In this document: positions 1-8,738 of the stretch, piece by piece
Numbering within the stretch: the stretch's first letter is position 1
Layout of the letters: the number at the start of each line of letters is the position of its first letter
NCBI RefSeq assembly: GCF_001904655.1
Contig: NZ_MRCC01000013.1
Span: 62,001-126,000, forward strand
DNA length: 64,000 nt
DNA from: Chroogloeocystis siderophila 5.2 s.c.1
GTDB taxonomy: Bacteria; Cyanobacteriota; Cyanobacteriia; Cyanobacteriales; Chroococcidiopsidaceae
Reading direction: 5' to 3'
Position numbers and translations under genes: made by a program
The notes under the pieces: generated by a model
What the model was told of the DNA's origin: nothing
What the model saw: only the letters and a program-made list of their open reading frames with translations
The model's database searches: none

Positions 1-191
1 TCTCGGTAGGCAATCACTTGTTCACCGCTACAAGGTTTTTCGACTAACGCTTGGCGTTCAGCAGCACTAAATTGCGTCCAATGCGATAACTTTAGTTTTA
101 TGCCACAAGTATCCAGCTTATAGCGTACTTGCATCGGAATGCAACGTAAACTATCAACAAAATCAGCTTCAAATCGAAAAAACTCATTCAT
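1..191 (-). CDS. narM: Nitrate reductase associated protein, 5' part (truncated by window edge)
   Basis: The first 63 codons are visible, beginning MNEFFRFEADFVDSLRCIPMQ and containing the segment VRYKLDTCGIKLKLSHW. This matches the start of the cyanobacterial nitrate-reductase-associated family (Nitr_red_assoc; NarM), needed for maturation or activity of the NarB nitrate reductase. The ATG lies 2 bases after the stop of the upstream PsiE-type gene, so the two are probably co-transcribed. The rest of the gene is beyond base 1. The nirA-nrt-narB operon about 11 kb away fits the role. The family assignment is from remembered sequence patterns, not a search. Confidence 0.8.
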   Translation of the reverse strand, partial: MNEFFRFEADFVDSLRCIPMQVRYKLDTCGIKLKLSHWTQFSAAERQALVEKPCSGEQVIAYR

Positions 192-193
192 AG

Positions 194-661
194 TTAATGC
201 GGTTGCCGAGGTTGGGCATTACGAATAATCCAGTAACTGATTGACAAACCTAGAATAGCAATTCCCAGTCCAATTAAATCAAGTCCTCTCGTTTTTTGTA
301 AATCTAAAATAATGAATTTTCTGGCAACAGCAATAAGTGAAGTTACAATAACTAATTCAACTTGAATGACGTGCTTTCGGAGATATGCTGTAATATTTTC
401 TAGTAACTCAAGTGCGATTAAAATGTTCAGAAATAAACCAAAAACCTCGAACAAAGTTCTGGTGAAAAAACCAACAGGCGCGTTAACAATGTCTTGGAGT
501 AAAATGACAAATAAATCGTAAACAGCTACAAGAATGACAATCACCATCAATACAGATAGTAGCTTAGATATGAGTGTTTCTATGCTGCTAATTTTTTTTA
601 AAAAGTTGTTGTCGCTAAAACTTGCGGCGACGCGCCGCGATAACCTTCTTAACCAAGACAT
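194..661 (-). CDS. PsiE-family (phosphate-starvation-inducible) membrane protein
   Basis: This 155-aa protein has a short basic N-terminus (MSWLRRLSRRVAAS), then four hydrophobic segments at about residues 33-55, 70-88, 98-113 and 126-146. That is the layout of the PsiE family, small inner-membrane proteins of unknown biochemical role. The segment ALELLENITAYLRKHVIQVELV is typical of the family, including the charged loop between helices 2 and 3. The stop codon is 2 bases before the narM-like ATG, which suggests translational coupling. A role in nitrate or phosphate metabolism is not shown by the sequence. Confidence 0.75.
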   Translation of the reverse strand: MSWLRRLSRRVAASFSDNNFLKKISSIETLISKLLSVLMVIVILVAVYDLFVILLQDIVNAPVGFFTRTLFEVFGLFLNILIALELLENITAYLRKHVIQVELVIVTSLIAVARKFIILDLQKTRGLDLIGLGIAILGLSISYWIIRNAQPRQPH

Positions 662-737
662 CTTTTGTGTAACAGCGAGTGTTAAATCATATGCACAGAG
701 GATACTTGATTAAGGTCACTCAGCACAAGACTATACT

Positions 738-845
738 AATAGGGTATGGGAGCGAGGAGTGAGGAATACTCCATCGGTAAGCAGAGGGGTTGAGCATCCC
801 TACGCTGCAAAGCTAGTTTCTTTTCTCTTCCCCTCGCTCCTAACT
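738..845. repeat. Intergenic inverted repeat (GGGAGCGAGG / CCTCGCTCC)
   Basis: GGGAGCGAGG near 747-757 is answered by CCCCTCGCTCC near 830-840, bracketing about 75 bases. The text resembles the GAGCGAGG-type low-complexity spacer DNA also seen near 15600 and 60215 in this window. It lies between a decayed channel gene and the psiE-type gene. It could fold as a long hairpin; no function is evident. Confidence 0.4.
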
Positions 846-864
846 TCAGTACTCACTGCGATCG

Positions 865-2165
865 CTACACTGCGTGAACGCTCCTCCCTTCTTGACTGAT
901 ATCAAAATCGCGTGATCGCGGCGTTTGGATCAATGATAACTGCGTTGTTAATAGAAAACTTACAAAACTCGCGATGCCGATTACGGGTAAAATCGCAGTA
1001 TCAAAAAACACACTGAGAATTACACTTGTACTAATTGGCGTTTTCGTTACAGCAACATTTACCGCCGCCATCAAACAAACCATACAAATTGTCGGATGAA
1101 TTTGGGGAAAAGCTAACGCGATCGCCAATCCAATTGCAGCACCAATATAAAATAGCGGAAAGATAAATCCACTATCGCGAAAACCCGAATGCAACGTACA
1201 ACTAATCGCCAGCATTTTTGCTACAGCGATCGCAACTAACATCGTCACTCCAAATGTCACTCTAGTTTCGACAATCGTTTCAATTTCTTTTTCGCCAAAA
1301 AACAGCGTTTGGGGAAAGAAATAGGCAATTACACCAATCAATACACCCAAAGTAGCGAGTAACATGCTACGATTTGCAACGTACTCGCTGAGATGACCTA
1401 TAGCCCGAAATAGTAGAACAAATAATCAGGCAATTAATGCGCCAATTCCGCCCAATGAAGCGCCTTATACCAAATTTATCAACGAAAGTTTAGGAATTGC
1501 TGTAAAGTGATAAATTCCCCCGATTGTTAATTCTGTATTGAGACGAAAGACACAAAAACTTAAAATTGCCGAAAGTACCGCTGGAATTAGAGCTTCATAG
1601 TATTCTAGACCGCGACGAGGTGGAATTTCTAACGCAAACAATGCCTCTTTCAGCGTAGTACTCATGCCGCAAAAAGTTATTACGCGAATACCTTTCGCCG
1701 TTAGCTTGAGTTTTTGTCCCAGCCAACCAGTACTCATGGTGCTTCTGGACTTGCGCTTCCACCAAAAGCAATGGAAAATAAAGAAGCAACCAGCATTGCT
1801 GGCGTTTGACGAATCTCGATATGTCCAGGATCGTGAACTTTATCAACAACAAATGCAACTTCGCCAGGAAGTCCGAGAAAATACAAAGTCAAACCAACAA
1901 AAAAACCGCCAATTGTAGTAGCAAGCCAAACATAATTCTTTGCTAGAAAATCGCTGGTAAAGTTTAGTTTTATGAACTCTGGAACACTTTTCCAAACAAT
2001 ATCTAAACTTATTTCTAACGCATAGTAATAAATTGTCGCTACTAAGCCGCCAGCAATGCCAATAATCGCGGCAAGTAAAATAAGTTGCTGGTAACTCAAT
2101 TCCTCATGTGTACGACCTACTTCAGAATTACCTGCGATCGCGCGACTAGAAGCTGATGATGACAT
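865..2165 (-). pseudogene. Decayed ClC-family chloride channel gene
   Basis: Three consecutive minus-strand pieces match one ClC-type protein. The N-terminal 143 codons (2165-1734) end GSASPEAP and then a stop. A piece in another frame (1737-1468) carries WLGQKLKLTAKGIRVITFCGMST and ALFALEIPPRRGLEYYEALIP. The C-terminal piece (1365-865) carries HSGFRDSGFIFPLFYIGAAIG. The last two share a frame but are separated by TAA at 1465-1467 and TGA at 1426-1428. A frameshift or deletion lies at 1734-1740. About a dozen residues expected between CGMST and GGALFALEI are also missing. With at least four lesions this cannot make a working antiporter or channel. Confidence 0.85.
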
Positions 2166-2569
2166 AAAATGTCCTATTTAGGCTTTAAAGCAAAATTTTT
2201 TTTTATTAACTTATTTGGTATGACTTACGAGTGTTGTAGATATTGTTACCGAACACAACGCACTTTACAGCTTGGGCAGATTAGCTAAAACTTCTCGATA
2301 AAATATTGACAATTAATAAAAAATATGCAGTAGTAGACTTTTGGAACATGGTACCAAGCTCGACGTGCCTGCATCCTTGTATCAGTAAATATACTTACGT
2401 AGCAAGCTTGTCTGCTGCAACTTCCATAAGTTGTGCAGATACAAAGTAAAAGTATAAGATTTGTTGGTTAGAAAACAGTGTGCTAGAAAAGAATTGTTAA
2501 AATGACAGTAGAAAGGTCAAATCCTTTCAGATTTAGTCAAAGCTCATTCAGGTTCAGTAGAACTTCTTT
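2166..2569. other. Intergenic region without recognised gene
   Basis: About 400 AT-rich bases lie between the divergent ClC pseudogene and a small membrane-protein gene. No open frame with coding character, tRNA or clear hairpin terminator was seen. It probably holds the promoter of the 2570 gene. Confidence 0.5.
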
Positions 2570-2773
2570 ATGGAATCTAGTAGTAGTCCGTCTGCCAGTG
2601 GCGAGAAACCTTCTCATAAGTTGGCAGACATTGTAGGAACAGCAATCGCGTTGTTGACGCTGACAGCCCCGATTGTGGCGATCGCTCAGTACTCTGACAG
2701 AAATATTCTGACGAATGTGCAACCTATATCTTACCCCTTGCAAAGAGCAGGGATGGAAACCGATGGATGGTGA
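2570..2773 (+). CDS. Small conserved single-helix membrane protein
   Basis: This 67-aa ORF has a polar, Ser-rich N-terminus ([17 protein letters not shown]). One hydrophobic helix follows at about residues 19-40 ([21 protein letters not shown]), then a short tail containing NVQPISYPL. Short cyanobacterial proteins with a VGTxIALLTLTxP helix and a Q-P-x-x-Y-x-L tail are familiar as conserved hypotheticals, which favours this strand over the overlapping antisense ORF. No strong ribosome-binding site is visible. The function is unknown. Confidence 0.6.
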   Translation: MESSSSPSASGEKPSHKLADIVGTAIALLTLTAPIVAIAQYSDRNILTNVQPISYPLQRAGMETDGW

Positions 2774-2926
2774 TGAAATCTATGCTGGTTTGATATCAGC
2801 TAGAGCAAGCTAACCGCTTTTTTAACAGTTAAGGGTTTGTAGTTGTCCGTCATATCCTAAAATGCTACACGGGGAGCTAACGGAACTGCACCCTAATACA
2901 GCTGTTAAATAGGAGTTAATGTTGTT

Positions 2927-3466
2927 GTGGACTTAAACCGTATTCCGCCTCAACCAAAACCAGGCGTGATCAACGTTTTGATTGAAATTACTGCTGGAAG
3001 CAAAAATAAGTACGAATACGATAAAGATTTGCAGGCGTTTGCTTTAGATCGAGTATTGTACTCCTCAGTGCAGTATCCTTACGATTATGGCTTTGTACCC
3101 AACACCCTCGCTGACGATGGTGATCCGCTTGATGGCATGGTATTGATGGACGAGCCGACATTTCCAGGATGTGTGATTGCAGCGCGCCCGATTGGAATGT
3201 TGATTATGATTGACGGCGGCGATCATGATGAAAAAATTCTGTGTGTTCCAGATAAAGATCCTCGTTACAAACACGTTAAATCGCTTGCAGACATCGCACC
3301 GCATCGATTAGATGAAATTGCTGAATTTTTCCGCAGCTACAAAAATCTGGAACAGAAAGTCACAGAAATTCGTGGCTGGGAAGACATCGATCAGGTTATG
3401 CCTTTAGTAGAAAGATGCATCAAAGCTGGTAGCGAACAAGGGCGTGATTCTGACGCGGAGGAATAA
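2927..3466 (+). CDS. ppa: Inorganic pyrophosphatase
   Basis: Soluble family I pyrophosphatase of 179 aa, the usual bacterial length. It hydrolyses PPi to two phosphates in the cytoplasm and so drives biosynthetic reactions. The family signature [11 protein letters not shown] (about residues 63-73) supplies the metal-binding aspartates, and [11 protein letters not shown] precedes it. Active-site segments around DKDPRYKHV and FFRSYKNLE are also present. Translation most likely starts at GTG 2927, because AGGAG sits at 2911-2915 and the nearby ATG at 2919 is in another frame. A hairpin follows the gene before panD. Confidence 0.95.
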   Translation: MDLNRIPPQPKPGVINVLIEITAGSKNKYEYDKDLQAFALDRVLYSSVQYPYDYGFVPNTLADDGDPLDGMVLMDEPTFPGCVIAARPIGMLIMIDGGDHDEKILCVPDKDPRYKHVKSLADIAPHRLDEIAEFFRSYKNLEQKVTEIRGWEDIDQVMPLVERCIKAGSEQGRDSDAEE

Positions 3467-3505
3467 CAACACGCACCCTGTGACAAAGCTACTATCATAG
3501 CGTTA

Positions 3506-3540
3506 GAGTCGTTTTCTGCAATCAATCAGGAAAACGATTC
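3506..3540 (+). terminator. Hairpin between ppa and panD
   Basis: GAGTCGTTTTC (3506-3516) and GAAAACGATTC (3530-3540) form an 11-bp stem with one G-T wobble and a 13-base loop. No T-run follows, so it may be a weak or Rho-assisted terminator or an RNA-stability element rather than a classical intrinsic terminator. Confidence 0.35.
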
Positions 3541-3566
3541 TAGCACTCAACTCAAGCGCCTTTTTC

Positions 3567-3950
3567 ATGCAACGCACGCTACTTTTAGCTAAAATCCACA
3601 GTTGCACGCTCACAGCGGCTAACCTGCATTATGTTGGTAGTATTAGTATCGATCAAGCATTACTCGATGCCGCAGGCATACTACCTTATGAGCAAGTGCA
3701 AGTAGTTAATGTTACGAATGGAGAACGGCTAATCACGTATGCGATCGCCGCACCGCCAAATTCAGGCGCGATCGAGTTAAACGGCGCTGCGGCAAGACTC
3801 GGAATGCCAGGCGATCGCTTGATTATTATGACGTATGCGCAATTCACACCTGAAGAACTCAAAGGTTACTGTCCAACAGTTGTGTTAGTCACTGAACGCA
3901 ATCGCCTCCTAGAAGTCCGACGTTATGATGATTTATTAGCGCAAGTTTGA
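3567..3950 (+). CDS. panD: Aspartate 1-decarboxylase (pyruvoyl enzyme)
   Basis: This enzyme converts L-aspartate to beta-alanine for pantothenate and coenzyme A synthesis. The 127-aa proenzyme self-cleaves between Gly24 and Ser25 in the motif HYVGSISID, which is at the standard position, and Ser25 becomes the pyruvoyl group. Lys9 in LLLAKIHSC and the segment [19 protein letters not shown] are also family hallmarks. Its 3' end overlaps the convergent FeoC-like gene by 28 bases. Confidence 0.95.
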   Translation: MQRTLLLAKIHSCTLTAANLHYVGSISIDQALLDAAGILPYEQVQVVNVTNGERLITYAIAAPPNSGAIELNGAAARLGMPGDRLIIMTYAQFTPEELKGYCPTVVLVTERNRLLEVRRYDDLLAQV

Positions 3951-4189
3951 TTTGTTGAACGAATGGATTCTGTAGTGAACCATTCGTAAAATTCAAGCTG
4001 TTCAGGACGACAGCTAACGCAACCTTGACAACAAGGTGGAATCGGTAACTTGCGCACTCTACCTTTACGGACAAGTTGCTGTAGCATTCCCCGCAGCGCA
4101 TCCGCATCAATACGAAAATGAAGCTCCATTTGTGCCAGCGATGCTTTTCCTTGCTGCGATAAATAGTCTTGAACTTCCCGTAAAATCAT
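3923..4189 (-). CDS. feoC: FeoC-like winged-helix protein
   Basis: This 88-aa protein starts [21 protein letters not shown], a FeoC-type winged helix. Helix-turn-helix text ([21 protein letters not shown]) follows, then a cysteine cluster CCQGCVSC that could bind an Fe-S centre. It lies 83 bases downstream of feoB in the same direction, the usual place for FeoC, which stabilises FeoB or senses iron or oxygen. The C-terminal 9 or so codons overlap the panD 3' end on the other strand, so the extreme C-terminus may be extended relative to homologues. Confidence 0.8.
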   Translation of the reverse strand: MILREVQDYLSQQGKASLAQMELHFRIDADALRGMLQQLVRKGRVRKLPIPPCCQGCVSCRPEQLEFYEWFTTESIRSTNQTCANKSS

Positions 4190-4272
4190 TGCTAATGATG
4201 GTTCTTATACTAATCAGCCCCAAATCTTCTACGTGTGGGGAACTTTGAATAGTTTCTCCTTTGCACCTAAAG

Positions 4273-6597
4273 CTACCTATTTGCATCAGCCTTAATGTGA
4301 AACTGTCTAACTTTCCTAGGTCTTACTAGTTTCAAACTCGCAAGAGCGATCGCCATAGCAATTGCAAGCCCAATAATCCAGGCAATGGAAGTACCAGGAT
4401 GGCGCGTGAAGGTCGCTATTTGATAAAACATGACTGCCATCCAATAGGCAAGCCCAGTTGTCCACGCGGCGGCAAATACTGTCCATCCTAAATTCGTTTC
4501 GCGAAAGATTGCACCGGTTGCGGCGACACAGGGAAAGTACAGAAGTACAAATAGTAAGTAAGCAAACGCGCCAACTTTGCCATCAAAGCGTCTTGCCATT
4601 TCGCCAAACGTTCCTGTAGTAACTTCTTGCGCTTGCGCAGCAGCATTAACCGAACTAACATCCCCGATTGATATTCCCAGCGGGTCGAGTAAGGTGTTCG
4701 GGAGTTCTGCTAAGTTGGCAGGAATGCTGGCAAATGCTTCGCGAATCCCACCCCAAAAGTCAAAGGCTTCTTCTGTCACGTCGGTTGCTGGCGCGAGTTG
4801 ACCGTAAAGCGAGTCTAGCGTACCCACTACCGCCTCTTTGGCAAAGACACCTGTAAAAATGCCTACCGTAGCTGCCCAGTTATCTTGATCGATACCCATA
4901 GGGGCAAACACAGGAGTAATTGAGCGACTTATCGAACTAAGAACAGATTGTTCGCTATCTTCATTCCCAAACGAGCCATCTGTACCGACTGAGTTTAATA
5001 AGCTCAATACCATGACCATCAATACAATCACCTTACCAGCACGCAACATAAATGCTTTGAGGCGATCCCAGGTACGCAACAGCACGCCCTTAAATTGTGG
5101 TACGTGATAAGGAGGTAACTCCATAATGAATGGAGATACTTCGCCTTTCAGTAGCGTATTTTTCAGTACTAAACCTGTAAACACTGCCATAGCAATGCCA
5201 ATTAGGTATAAACCAAACACCACATTTTGACCGCCAACCGGAAAGAATGCAGCGGCAAATAGTGCATAAACAGGTAAACGCGCACCGCAAGACATAAACG
5301 GATTCATCATGATGGTGAGGAGGCGATCGCGGCGATTTTCTAACGTACGCGTTGCCATAATTGCGGGAACATTACAACCGAATCCGACTAACATCGGTAC
5401 AAACGATTTTCCAGGAAGCCCGACAAAGCGCATAAAGCGATCCATCACAAACGCCGCCCGCGCCATATAGCCAGAATCTTCCAAAATTGACAGACACAAA
5501 AATAGCAATCCAATAATTGGAATAAAAGTAGCGACAGTTTGGATTCCTCCCCCAACACCTTGCGCTACTAAAACGTTTAACCACGCAGGGCTACCGATTT
5601 GCGTTAGCCACTCACCAAAGCCGTCAACAAGAATCGTTCCTGTGAAAATGTCGAAGAAATCCACAAAGGCACTACCAACGTTGATTGTCAGCATGAACAT
5701 CACATACATCAACGCCAGAAAAATCGGAATGCCTAGCCAGCGATTGAGAACTATGCGGTCAATTTTATCCGAAACGGTGCTACTAACTTGTCGCGTTCGC
5801 TCTACGGCTTCTTGAATCAAACGGCGGACAAAATCGTAGCGACTATCTGCAACTAGAATATCAATATCTTCACTCAACACTTGATGAATTTTGCGGCGAT
5901 TTTCGACAACGAGTTTGTATAACGCTTGTTCGCACAATTCAGGCGCAATCGAATCTTCGTATTCGAGTAGCTTGATTGCTTTCCAGCGCGGATCGACGAC
6001 ACCATGACTGTGTTTCATGACCAACGGGATAAGTTGTGCGATCGCATCTTCAATCACTGCTGGATACGCAACATACGCGTGTGGTTGAGTTGGGTTTTGC
6101 AGTTGTTGATAAATCTTCTTGCGCAGTTCCTTTAATCCTTCCGCCCGCGTCGCGACGATGGGTACAACCGGACAACCAAGGCGCTGTGCGAGAATCTCAG
6201 GCTTGATGCGTAAGTTTTGTTGCGCGATATCCATCATATTCAACGCGACGACCATCGGTAGCCGCATTTCCAAAATTTGCGTGGTGAGATAAAGATTTCG
6301 CTCTAAGTTTGAAGCGTCAACGATATTGACAATGAGTTCGGCTTCGCCAGAAAGCAGATAATTACGAGCAATCGTTTCATCAAGTCCGGTTTCAGTATCT
6401 GTCGCATCAAGCGAATAAACGCCTGGTAAATCAACAATCGCAATATTCCAGCCGCGATCGCGATAGCTACCTTCTTTGCGTTCGACTGTCACTCCAGACC
6501 AATTTCCCACGCGTTGATTCGCACCAGTCAGCGCATTAAATAACGTTGTTTTACCGCAGTTGGGATTACCTGCTAGCGCAATTGTCCGCTTTGTCAC
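4273..6597 (-). CDS. feoB: Ferrous iron transporter FeoB
   Basis: Inner-membrane Fe(II) importer of 774 aa. The N-terminal G-protein domain shows G1 GNPNCGKTTLF (residues 10-20), G3 DLPGVYSL and G4 NMMD. A helical regulatory region follows, then the polytopic membrane part from about residue 285 containing the Gate segments (FVPMLVGFGCNVPAIMATRT and MNPFMSCGARLPVYALFAAAFF) with the conserved cysteines. The start overlaps the stop of the upstream FeoA-type gene by 4 bases (ATGA), indicating coupled translation. The feoA-feoB-feoC order is standard. Confidence 0.96.
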   Translation of the reverse strand: MTKRTIALAGNPNCGKTTLFNALTGANQRVGNWSGVTVERKEGSYRDRGWNIAIVDLPGVYSLDATDTETGLDETIARNYLLSGEAELIVNIVDASNLERNLYLTTQILEMRLPMVVALNMMDIAQQNLRIKPEILAQRLGCPVVPIVATRAEGLKELRKKIYQQLQNPTQPHAYVAYPAVIEDAIAQLIPLVMKHSHGVVDPRWKAIKLLEYEDSIAPELCEQALYKLVVENRRKIHQVLSEDIDILVADSRYDFVRRLIQEAVERTRQVSSTVSDKIDRIVLNRWLGIPIFLALMYVMFMLTINVGSAFVDFFDIFTGTILVDGFGEWLTQIGSPAWLNVLVAQGVGGGIQTVATFIPIIGLLFLCLSILEDSGYMARAAFVMDRFMRFVGLPGKSFVPMLVGFGCNVPAIMATRTLENRRDRLLTIMMNPFMSCGARLPVYALFAAAFFPVGGQNVVFGLYLIGIAMAVFTGLVLKNTLLKGEVSPFIMELPPYHVPQFKGVLLRTWDRLKAFMLRAGKVIVLMVMVLSLLNSVGTDGSFGNEDSEQSVLSSISRSITPVFAPMGIDQDNWAATVGIFTGVFAKEAVVGTLDSLYGQLAPATDVTEEAFDFWGGIREAFASIPANLAELPNTLLDPLGISIGDVSSVNAAAQAQEVTTGTFGEMARRFDGKVGAFAYLLFVLLYFPCVAATGAIFRETNLGWTVFAAAWTTGLAYWMAVMFYQIATFTRHPGTSIAWIIGLAIAMAIALASLKLVRPRKVRQFHIKADANR

Positions 6598-7202
6598 GAT
6601 TGCACCTCCTCAATCTGTAACGCATCCGCTTCGTCTTTACGTAAACTCAGGTGAAAGCCTCGGACTTCAATTTCGATCGGATCGCCCAGCGGCGCATGAC
6701 GAGTGACAGTAAACTCGCATCCTGGTGTTAATCCCATCGGTAACAATTTTTCGCGGTAGGCGCGGGCTGTTTGCTCATAACCAACGACGCGCCCTCGACA
6801 ACCTACTGCTAAATTGCGTAGCTTGGTATTAATTTTGCTGTTTTGGCGCCGATCGGTTGGTGGAATTGTTGTGACAATGACTTGGCGTGCCATTTCTGCA
6901 CCAAGCCCAATGCGATTATCTTGAATACCCACGACAACCGAACCACTGCTAGTACGACTGACGATCTGAAGTTCGCATCCAAGCGTTAAACCCATATCCA
7001 TTAGCCGCCGTGCGAATCCACCTTCGCCCATGAGTTCGACAATCCACACGCGATCGCCAACGTTTGCCATCGTTAACGGAAATGACGTTTGATTCGCGTG
7101 TGGCGCGATACTGCTTTGTTCTTGATAGGTATCTGTACCGCCAAAAAATGTAAACCCCCACCCTGTGCGACTTTGGTGGCGTGCATCGTTCGGGTTTTTC
7201 AT
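6594..7202 (-). CDS. feoA: FeoA protein with two tandem FeoA (SH3-like) domains
   Basis: Accessory protein for FeoB, 202 aa, whereas a single FeoA is about 75-90 aa. After a polar N-terminus of about 40 residues, domain 1 (about 42-112) contains VGDRVWIVELMGEGGFARRLMDMGL and LGCELQIVSRTSSGSVVV. Domain 2 (about 125-199) contains VGCRGRVVGYEQTARAYREKLLPMGL and PGCEFTVTRHAPLGDPIEI. The two share the same pattern, so this is an internal duplication or fusion. It overlaps feoB by 4 bases. The start could also lie at the internal Met44 (LTMANVGDRV). Confidence 0.9.
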   Translation of the reverse strand: MKNPNDARHQSRTGWGFTFFGGTDTYQEQSSIAPHANQTSFPLTMANVGDRVWIVELMGEGGFARRLMDMGLTLGCELQIVSRTSSGSVVVGIQDNRIGLGAEMARQVIVTTIPPTDRRQNSKINTKLRNLAVGCRGRVVGYEQTARAYREKLLPMGLTPGCEFTVTRHAPLGDPIEIEVRGFHLSLRKDEADALQIEEVQS

Positions 7203-7605
7203 GCGATCGCTCTCCCGAATTACTGAGAATTGTTTTTATCAACTTATTTAAAATATTTCTCAAGTAATGCTCATAAGGTGCAGTTTTTAAGGGAGAATTT
7301 ATATTTGTATTCACAAATCTTTATCCTGAAGGGTAATCGGAAACGCCAGTAGTGACAAACGAAAGATACTGCAAATGCTTTTGTTTGCTAAGTTTGAAAA
7401 TTTCGCGCTGATTAGGCAGGCGAGCAATCACTCCTTGAGAGGAACTCGTTCAACTTAAAATATATTGCAAATCCTTGTTATTTATTTGCTCGTGTTATAT
7501 ATTTGTCTGCTACGCCTGGCGACTCCCTTCGCGGCTTGACAAATGAGGTACACGCAGGTGGACTTATTGGGTGATGTAGTCCTGCAATTTCTAACCTCTT
7601 CCAAT
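7203..7605. promoter_or_regulatory. Spacer upstream of the feo operon
   Basis: This 403-base AT-rich spacer separates cnaT (ending at 7606) from feoA, both on the minus strand. The feo promoter should be near 7220-7330. The minus-strand text TTGATAAAAACAATTCTCA (about 7224-7242) is a loose Fur-box-like inverted repeat, but the match to a Fur consensus is poor and offered only as a candidate. The left part holds nothing recognisable. Confidence 0.3.
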
Positions 7606-8682
7606 TTACGCTCGTTGTGCTAGCGATCGCGTAACTAAACCAATAACTTGGGTAATTTTTTGCAGTTGTTGCGTGACTGCACCGCTTTTTAGAAAAGCTT
7701 CAGCTTTGGCGATTCCCGATTGTATATCAGGACAAACGCCGCACCGCCAGAGATAAAAACCACCGTTCCACAAAGCTGTTTGCATCAATTCCGAGGGTTC
7801 ACCTTGCAAAACCGATTGCATCGCATTTAATAGTTGCGTTGTTGATTCTAATGGGACATTTTTAGTTGTAAAGCCATAATCGCGCGGGACGAGGTGTAAA
7901 CGTTCGATTGGTTCGTCAGAATTGAGTGTTGATAAGCCAATAATAGCAGTGCGATCACGCGGGAGGTCGCAACTTCCTTCTAATCCTTTTACCGTTGTAA
8001 AGTGTTGAGTTCCTCTTACTGCAAAGGCGGTTTGAAACATACCTTCGGTTGGTGGATGAACATAACCTGCAACAATATGTGCATCTCCTGCGTACGGACA
8101 CCACATCAGTTCCATTGTGGCAAACGGCGGTCGCTTACCGATTTGGTCGCGGTATTCAAATAAACGTTGCGCTAAGGGAAAATGCTGAGGTAGATAAATA
8201 AATCCCAAGCCTGTCGCCTCAAATACCTGTTGCGTTTGGGCGAGTGATAAGCTTGTCCAATCAACGCCTAACCCTTGCCAAATCTCAACGAGTGGTAATC
8301 CGTATTTCGTTGGTAAGCGATCGCCGCCATGCATAATGACAGGTTGTCCCGCAGCACAAAGGAGTAAAGCCGTAATTGGGCTAATTGGTGCAGTACGCGA
8401 TCGCCCGTCATAAGGTAAGCCTAAAACAAAGACGCGTTGTTTAGTTGCAATTGGTTGCAGTTTGGGACCTAGTTCATCATATGCATCCAGCATTCCCGCC
8501 AACTCTTCGCCAATAGGGCGCTTGATGCGGTGCGCAATGAGAAACGCTCCAATTTGGGCTGGGGTTGCTTCTTGCAGTAAAATCATCCGAGTTGCAGCTG
8601 AGGCTTCCTCACGCGTCAGATTCTCGCTGGTATGATTACCGCTACCCACTTTTTTTAGCAAATCCCGAAATGCATTGCTCAT
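7606..8682 (-). CDS. cnaT: CnaT: TrpD-like phosphoribosyltransferase-family protein of nitrate assimilation
   Basis: This 358-aa protein has the anthranilate-phosphoribosyltransferase fold: an N-terminal helical domain (REEASAATRMILLQEATPAQIGAFLIAHRIK) and a glycine-rich PRPP region (VFVLGLPYDGRSRT, VIMHGGDRLPTKYG). The true TrpD catalytic motifs are altered. Its position directly downstream of ntcB in a nir locus matches cnaT of Anabaena, described as required for nirA-operon expression and homologous to TrpD. It is 56 bases from ntcB and presumably co-transcribed. Its biochemical activity is unknown; a tryptophan-pathway role is unlikely in this context. Confidence 0.8.
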   Translation of the reverse strand: MSNAFRDLLKKVGSGNHTSENLTREEASAATRMILLQEATPAQIGAFLIAHRIKRPIGEELAGMLDAYDELGPKLQPIATKQRVFVLGLPYDGRSRTAPISPITALLLCAAGQPVIMHGGDRLPTKYGLPLVEIWQGLGVDWTSLSLAQTQQVFEATGLGFIYLPQHFPLAQRLFEYRDQIGKRPPFATMELMWCPYAGDAHIVAGYVHPPTEGMFQTAFAVRGTQHFTTVKGLEGSCDLPRDRTAIIGLSTLNSDEPIERLHLVPRDYGFTTKNVPLESTTQLLNAMQSVLQGEPSELMQTALWNGGFYLWRCGVCPDIQSGIAKAEAFLKSGAVTQQLQKITQVIGLVTRSLAQRA

Positions 8683-8738
8683 TGCGATCGCTCAATCAAA
8701 AATAAGATAAATGATGGGTTAAGAGTTCAAGCCTAGCA

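Noticed and set aside
1664-1918. Plus-strand frame across the ClC pseudogene
   Set aside because: It lies antisense to recognisable ClC text and has no coding features of its own.
2537-2743. Antisense frame over the small membrane-protein gene
   Set aside because: Its product is Arg/Gln/Cys-rich without pattern, whereas the plus strand gives a clear membrane helix seen in other small cyanobacterial proteins.
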